DNA from: Oasisia sp. SBJ-2009
Lineage: Eukaryota; Annelida; Polychaeta; Sabellida; Siboglinidae
Assembly: GCA_964017155.1 (NCBI GenBank)
Contig: OZ024857.1
Location: 33,687,042-33,751,041, forward strand
Length of the DNA stretch: 64,000 nucleotides
Reading direction: 5' to 3'
Shown one piece after another: positions 59,186 to 64,000 of the stretch (positions within the stretch are counted from its first letter, which is position 1; each line of letters opens with the position of its first letter). The position numbers and the translations under genes are program-made. Below the pieces are notes generated by a model. The model worked only from the letters and a program-made list of their open reading frames with translations, had not been told where the DNA came from and ran no database searches.

Positions 59186-59879
59186 GTGGGGAGGAGGTTG
59201 TATGAAGTGGGGAAGTTGTGTGAAGTGCGGAGGTTATGTGGAGTGCGGAGGTTGCATGGAGTGCGGATGTTGGGTGGAGTCCGGAAGTTGGGTGGAGTGC
59301 GGAGGTTGGGTGGAGTGGGGAGGTTGGGTGGAGGGCGAAGATTAGGTGGAGTGGGAAGGTTCGGTGAAGTGGGGAGGTTGGGTGGAGTGGGAGGATGGGT
59401 TTAAGTGGGGAGGTTGGGTGGAGTGGGGTGGTTGGGTGGAGTGCGGAGGTAGGGTGGAGTGGGAAGGTTGGGTGAAGTAGGGAGGTTGGGTGAAGTGGGG
59501 AGGTTGGGTGGAGTGGGGAGGTTGGGTGGAGTGTGGAGGTTCGGTGGAGTGAGGAGGTTGGGTGCTCTAGGGAGGTTGGGTGACGTGGGGAGGTTGGGTG
59601 GAGTGCGTAGGTTGGGAGAAATGGGGAGGTTGGGTGGAGTTGGGAGGTTGGATGGAGTGGGGAGGTTCGGTGGAGTGGGGAGGTTGGGTGGAGTGCTGAA
59701 GTTGGGTGGTGTTCGGAGGTTGGGTGGAGTGCGGAGGTTGGGTGCAGCGCGGAAGTTGCGTGGAGTACGGAAGTTGGGTGGAGTGCGGAGGTTGGGTGGA
59801 GTGCCGAGCTTTGGATGGAGTGCGAAGGTTGGGTGAAGTGGGGAGGTTGGGTGGAGTGGGGAGGTTGGGTGAAGTGGGG

Positions 59880-60460
59880 AGGTTAGGTGGTGTGGTGAGT
59901 TTCGGTGAAGTGGGGAGGTTGGGTGCAGTGGGGAGGTTGGGTGGAGTGCGGAAGTTGTGTGGTGTGCGGAGGTTGGGTGGAGTGCGGAGGTTGGATGGAG
60001 TGCGGAAGTTGGGTGGAGTGCGGAAGTTGGGTGGAGTGCGGAAGGTGGGTGGAGTGAGGAGGTCGGGTGGAGTGCGGAATTTGGTTCGAGTGCGGAGGTT
60101 GGGTGGCGTGCGGAGGTTGGTTGGAATGCGGAGGTTTGGTGAAGTGGGGAGGTTGGGTTGAGTTGGGAGGTTGGGTGAAGTTTGGAGGTTGGGTTGAGTG
60201 CGAACTTTGGGTGGGGTGCGGAGGTAGGGTGGAGTGGGAAGGTTGGGTGAAGTAGGGAGGTTGGGTGGAGTGGGGAGGTTCGGTGGAGTGAGGAGGTTGG
60301 GTGCTCTAGGGAGGTTGGGTGACGTGGGGAGGTTGGGTGGAGTGAGGAGGTTGGGTGGAGTGGGGAATTTGAGTGGAGTGGGGAGGTTGGGTGATTTGGG
60401 GAGGTTGGGTGGAGTGAGGAGGTTGGGTTGAGTGGGGAGGTTGTATAAAGTCGGGAAGTT
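59880..60460 (+). repeat. Diverged type I island inside type II array
   Basis: GGTTCGAGTGCGG, GGTGGCGTGCGG, GGTTGGTTGGAATGCGG and GCGAACTTTGGGTGG, last seen in order near 32650-32790, reappear at about 60080-60220, joined to the AATTTGAGTGG marker (about 60366) and TTGTATAAAGTCGGG (about 60443). It carries substitutions relative to the type I units at the left (for example GCGGAATTTGG for GGGGAAGTTGG, and GGTGGGGTGCGG for GGTGGAGTGCGG after the GAACTTTG marker), and GAGCTTTGG at about 59807 has an extra T. Confidence 0.75.
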
Positions 60461-60619
60461 GTGTGGAGTGCGGAGGTTGGGTGGAGAGCGGAGGTTGCAT
60501 GGAGTGCGGAAGTTCGGTGGAGTGCGGAAGTTCGGTGGAGTGCGGAGGTTGGGTGAAGTGGGGAGGTTGGGTGGAGTGGGGAGGTTGGGTGGAGGGCGGA
60601 GGTTGGGTGGAGTGGAGAA

Positions 60620-60858
60620 GATGTGTTGAAGTGGGGAGATTGGGTGGAGTGGGGTGGTTGGGTGGAGTGCGTAGGTTGGCAGGAGTGGGGAGGTTCGGTG
60701 GGTGGAGTGCAGAAGTTGGGTGGTGTTCGGAGGTTGGGTGGAGTGCGGAAGTTGGGTGGAGCGCGGAAGTTGCGTGGAGTACGGAAGTTGGCTGGAGTGC
60801 GGAGTTTGGGTGGAGTGCAGAGGTTGGGTGGAGTCCGGATGTTGGGTGGAGTGGGGAG
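60620..60858 (+). repeat. 239-bp tandem duplication, first copy
   Basis: The segment from GATGTGTTGAAG through GTGCAGAAG, GCGCGGAAGTTGCG, TTGGCTGG and GTCCGGATG is repeated at once, 239 bp later (for example 60702 and 60941). The period is 13 units plus 5 bp, so it includes the segment's irregular units. Confidence 0.85.
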
Positions 60859-61097
60859 GATGTGTTGAAGTGGGGAGATTGGGTGGAGTGGGGTGGTTGG
60901 GTGGAGTGCGTAGGTTGGCAGGAGTGGGGAGGTTCGGTGGGTGGAGTGCAGAAGTTGGGTGGTGTTCGGAGGTTGGGTGGAGTGCGGAAGTTGGGTGGAG
61001 CGCGGAAGTTGCGTGGAGTACGGAAGTTGGCTGGAGTGCGGAGTTTTGGTGGAGTGCAGAGGTTGGGTGGAGTCCGGATGTTGGGTGGAGTGCGGAA
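60859..61097 (+). repeat. 239-bp tandem duplication, second copy
   Basis: Direct repeat of the preceding 239 bp, with one substitution near 61045 (GAGTTTTGG for GAGTTTGGG). It is also the left edge of the 4,978-bp match to 55881-59022. Confidence 0.83.
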
Positions 61098-61270
61098 GTT
61101 GGGGGGGAGTGCGGAGGTTGGGTGGAGTGCGGAGGTTGGATGGAGTGCGAAGGTTGGGTGAAGTGGGGAGGTTGGGTGGAGTGGGGAGGTTGGGTGAAGT
61201 GGGGAGGTTGGGTGATGTGGGGAGGTTGGGTGAAGTGGGGAGGTTGGGTGAAGTGGGGAGGTTGGGTTGA

Positions 61271-63331
61271 GTGGGGAGGAGGTTGTATGAAGTGGGGAAG
61301 TTGTGTGAAGTGCGGAGGTTATGTGGAGTGCGGAGGTTGCATGGAGTGCGGATGTTGGGTGGAGTCCGGAAGTTGGGTGGAGTGCGGAGGTTGGGTGGAG
61401 TGGGGAGGTTGGGTGGAGGGCGAAGATTAGGTGGAGTGGGAAGGTTCGGTGAAGTGGGGAGGTTGGGTGGAGTGGGAGGATGGGTTGAAGTGGGGAGGTT
61501 GGGTGGAGTGGGGTGGTTGGGTGGAGTGCGGAGGTAGGGTGGAGTGGGAAGGTTGGGTGAAGTAGGGAGGTTGGGTGAAGTGGGGAGGTTGGGTGGAGTG
61601 GGGAGGTTGGGTGGAGTGTGGAGGTTCGGTGGAGTGAGGAGGTTGGGTGCTCTAGGGAGGTTGGGTGACGTGGGGAGGTTGGGTGGAGTGCGTAGGTTGG
61701 GAGAAATGGGGAGGTTGGGTGGAGTTGGGAGGTTGGATGGAGTGGGGAGGTTCGGTGGAGTGGGGAGGTTGGGTGGAGTGCTGAAGTTGGGTGGTGTTCG
61801 GAGGTTGGGTGGAGTGCGGAGGTTGGGTGCAGCGCGGAAGTTGCGTGGAGTACGGAAGTTGGGTGGAGTGCGGAGGTTGGGTGGAGTGCGGAGGTTGCAT
61901 GGAGTGCGGAAGTTCGGTGGAGTGCGGAAGTTCGGTGGAGTGCGGAGGTTGGGTGAAGTGGGGAGGTTGGGTGGTGTGGTGAGGTTCGGTAAAATGGGGA
62001 GGTTGGGTGAAGTGGGGAGGTTGGGTTGAGTGGGGAGGTTGTATGAAGTGGGGAAGTTGGGTGGAGTGCGGAAGTTGGGTGGAGTGCGGAGGTTCGGTGA
62101 AGTGGGAGGTTGGGTGGAGTGGGAGGATGGGTTGAAGTCGGGAGGTTGGGTGGAGTGGGGTGGTTGGGTGGAGTGCGTAGGTTGGGAGGAGTGGGGAGGT
62201 TGGGTGGAGTTGGGAGGTTGGATGGAGTGGGGAGGTTCGGTGGAGTGGGGAGGTTGGGTGGAGTGCTGAAGTTGGGTGGTGTTCGGAGGTTGGGTGCAGC
62301 GCGGAAGTTGCGTGGAGTACAGAAGTTGGGTGGAGTGCGGATGTTGGGTGGAGTGCGGAGATTGTTTGGAGTGCGGAGGATGGGTGGAGTGTGGAGGATG
62401 GATGGAGTTCGAAGGTTGGGTGAAGTGGGGAGGTTGGGTGAAGTGGGGAAGTTGGGTGAAGTGGGGAGGTTGGGTTGAGTGGGGAGGTTGTATGAAGTCG
62501 GGAAGTTGTGTGGAGTGCGGAGGTTGGGTGGAGTACGGAGGTTGCATGGAGTGCGGAAGTGGGGTGGAGTGGGGAGGTTGGGTGGAGTGGGGAGGAAGGG
62601 TCGAAGTGGGGAGGTTGGGTGGAGTGGGGTGGTTGGGTGGAGTGCGTAGGTTGGGAGGAGTGGGGAGGTTGGGTGGAGTTGGGAGGTTGGATGGAATGGA
62701 GAGGTTCGGTGGAGTGGGCAGGTTGGGTGGAGTGCTGAAGTTGGGTGGTGTTCGGAGGTTGGGTGGAGTGCGGAGGTTGGGTGGAGAGCGGAGGTTGCAT
62801 GGAGTGCGGAAGTTCGGTGGAGTGCGGAAGTTCGGTGGAGTGCGGAGGTTGGGTGAAGTGGGGAGGTTGGGTGGAGTGGGGAGGTTGGGTGGAGGGTGGA
62901 GGTTGGGTGGAGTGGAGAAGATGTGTTGAAGTGGGGAGATTGGGTGGAGTGGGGTGGTTGGGTGGAGTGCGTAGGTTGGCAGGAGTGGGGAGGTTCGGTG
63001 GGTGGAGTGCAGAAGTTGGGTGGTGTTCGGAGGTTGGGTGGAGTGCGGAAGTTGGGTGGAGCGCGGAAGTTGCGGGGAGTACGGAAGTTGGCTGGAGTGC
63101 GGAGTTTGGGTGGAGTGCAGAGGTTGGGTGGAGTCCGGATGTTGGGTGGAGTGCGGAAGTTGGGGGGGAGTGCGGAGGTTGGGTGGAGTGCGGAGGTTGG
63201 ATGGAGTGCGAAGGTTGGGTGAAGTGGGGAGGTTGGGTGGAGTGGGGAGGTTGGGTGAAGTGGGGAGGTTGGGTGATGTGGGGATGTTGGGTGAAGTGGG
63301 GAGGTTGGGTGAAGTGGGGAGGTTGGGTTGA
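61271..63331 (+). repeat. Type II higher-order repeat unit (2,061 bp)
   Basis: Fourth 2,061-bp marker interval, matching 56293-58353 at 4,978 bp with a handful of substitutions. The next unit starts at 63332 and is cut by the window end. Confidence 0.84.
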
Positions 63332-64000
63332 GTGGGGAGGAGGTTGTATGAAGTGGGGAAGTTGTGTGAAGTGCGGAGGTTATGTGGAGTGCGGAGGTTG
63401 CATGGAGTGCGGATGTTGGGTGGAGACCGGAAGTTGGGTGGAGTGCGGAGGTTGGGTGGAGTGGGGAGGTTGGGTGGAGGGCGAAGATTAGGTGGAGTGG
63501 GAAGGTTCGGTGAAGTGGGGAGGTTGGGTGGAGTGGGAGGATGGGTTGAAGTGGGGAGGTTGGGTGGAGTGGGGTGGTTGGGTGGAGTGCGGAGGTAGGG
63601 TGGAGTGGGAAGGTTGGGTGAAGTAGGGAGGTTGGGTGAAGTGGGGAGGTTGGGTGGAGTGGGGAGGTTGGGTGGAGTGTGGAGGTTCGGTGGAGTGAGG
63701 AGGTTGGGTGCTCTAGGGAGGTTGGGTGACGTGGGGAGGTTGGGTGGAGTGCGTAGGTTGGGAGAAATGGGGAGGTTGGGTGGAGTTGGGAGGTTGGATG
63801 GAGTGGGGAGGTTCGGTGGAGTGGGGAGGTTGGGTGGAGTGCTGAAGTTGGGTGGTGTTCGGAGGTTGGGTGGAGTGCGGAAGTTGGGTGGAGCGCGGAA
63901 GTTGCGTGGAGTACGGAAGTTGGCTAGAGTGCGGAGTTTGGGTGGAGTGCAGAGGTTGGGTGGAGTCCGGATGTTGGGTGGAGTGCGGAAGTTGGGGGGG

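Larger units (their letters stand above)
59186..61270 (+). repeat. Type II unit carrying a type I island and a 239-bp duplication (2,085 bp)
   Basis: Marker-to-marker interval. Its left part is ordinary type II to about 59810. Its middle (about 59880-60460) is type I-like, and its right part contains the 239-bp tandem duplication 60620-61097. The overall length is near 2,061 only by coincidence of these changes. Confidence 0.75.
1..64000 (+). repeat. 18-bp G-rich minisatellite array filling the entire window
   Basis: Every line of the window is built from an 18-bp unit, consensus GTGSGGARGTTGGGTGRA, repeated head to tail with no orientation switch and no unique spacer. Position 4 alternates G/C (GTGGGG or GTGCGG), position 8 G/A and position 17 G/A; other changes are rarer and serve as markers. 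The consensus has 12 G, 4 T, 2 A and no C, giving extreme strand asymmetry. Occasional partial units (for example the 9-bp GTGGGGAGA at 152-160) and 1-4-bp indels break the 18-bp phase. Neither end of the array lies in the window. Arrays of this size and hierarchy are known from eukaryotic satellites and minisatellites; species and locus are not determinable here. No gene is visible anywhere within it. Confidence 0.97.
60859..64000 (+). repeat. Copy of 55881-59022 at 4,978-bp offset
   Basis: Markers at 55963, 56293, 57052, 57298, 57767 and 58354 each recur 4,978 bp downstream, and the match continues to the window edge, so its right end is not visible. Scattered substitutions are present (for example GGTGGAGAGCGG near 62782, GGGGATGTTGG near 63281, GGAGACCGG near 63423), more than between the two 3,295-bp units. 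Confidence 0.85.

Noticed and set aside
1..64000. CRISPR array
   Set aside because: Repeats are directly adjacent 18-mers without unique spacers, and the array is far too long and variable; no cas gene.
1..64000. Telomeric repeat tract
   Set aside because: G/T-rich and one-stranded like a telomere, but the 18-bp unit contains no TTAGGG or TTTAGGG tandem; GGTTAGG occurs only as an isolated point variant.
1..64000. PRDM9-type 13-mer hotspot motif (CCNCCNTNNCCNC) in the C-rich strand
   Set aside because: Checked against the consensus complement in every phase: each CCNCC start is followed by A or C where T is required, so the consensus does not match.
1..64000. Inverted duplication or palindrome
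   Set aside because: The G-rich strand stays on + throughout; no C-rich stretch on + was seen, so all repeats are direct.

Overview
The whole 64-kb window is one uninterrupted, head-to-tail minisatellite/satellite array. I find no credible protein gene, RNA gene, transposon, CRISPR array or unique flanking sequence. The basic unit is 18 bp, GTGSGGARGTTGGGTGRA (S = G or C, R = A or G), roughly 3,500 copies, always with the G-rich strand on +. The consensus unit is two-thirds G and has no C on this strand. The array runs off both window edges, so the true locus is longer than 64 kb. This scale and organisation point to a eukaryotic nuclear genome, for example subtelomeric, pericentromeric or other heterochromatic satellite. 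The sequence alone does not identify the species or the chromosomal position.

The array is organised in nested higher-order repeats (HORs), recognised by variant 18-mers that act as a barcode. (1) 1-13074 recurs at 14648-27721 with a constant offset of 14,647 bp, and no difference was seen wherever I compared them. (2) 24461-31224 is repeated directly as 31225-37988 (period 6,764 bp). This duplication spans the right-hand edge of the previous match, so it is younger. (3) Inside the first 7 kb and its copy lie HOR units of about 2.2-2.35 kb ('type I'). (4) From about 38 kb to the end a different 'type II' HOR of about 1.86-2.06 kb dominates, itself rearranged by duplications of 3.17, 3.295, 9.15 and 4.98 kb and by one of 239 bp. 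(5) A diverged type I island sits inside type II territory at about 59.88-60.46 kb.

Very long open frames exist on the C-rich (-) strand (up to about 3,400 codons), and many shorter ones on +. They follow from an 18-bp (6-codon) unit that is poor in stop codons. They change reading frame at array indels, and all three minus frames are open together over 45962-47391. I therefore do not call them genes.

The points of real interest are the multi-level duplication history, which can be ordered from the sequence; G-run length changes that account exactly for the length differences between HOR copies; dense G-quadruplex potential on one strand; similarity of the unit to the classic hypervariable minisatellite core; and the possibility that the perfect 13-kb duplication is an assembly artefact.
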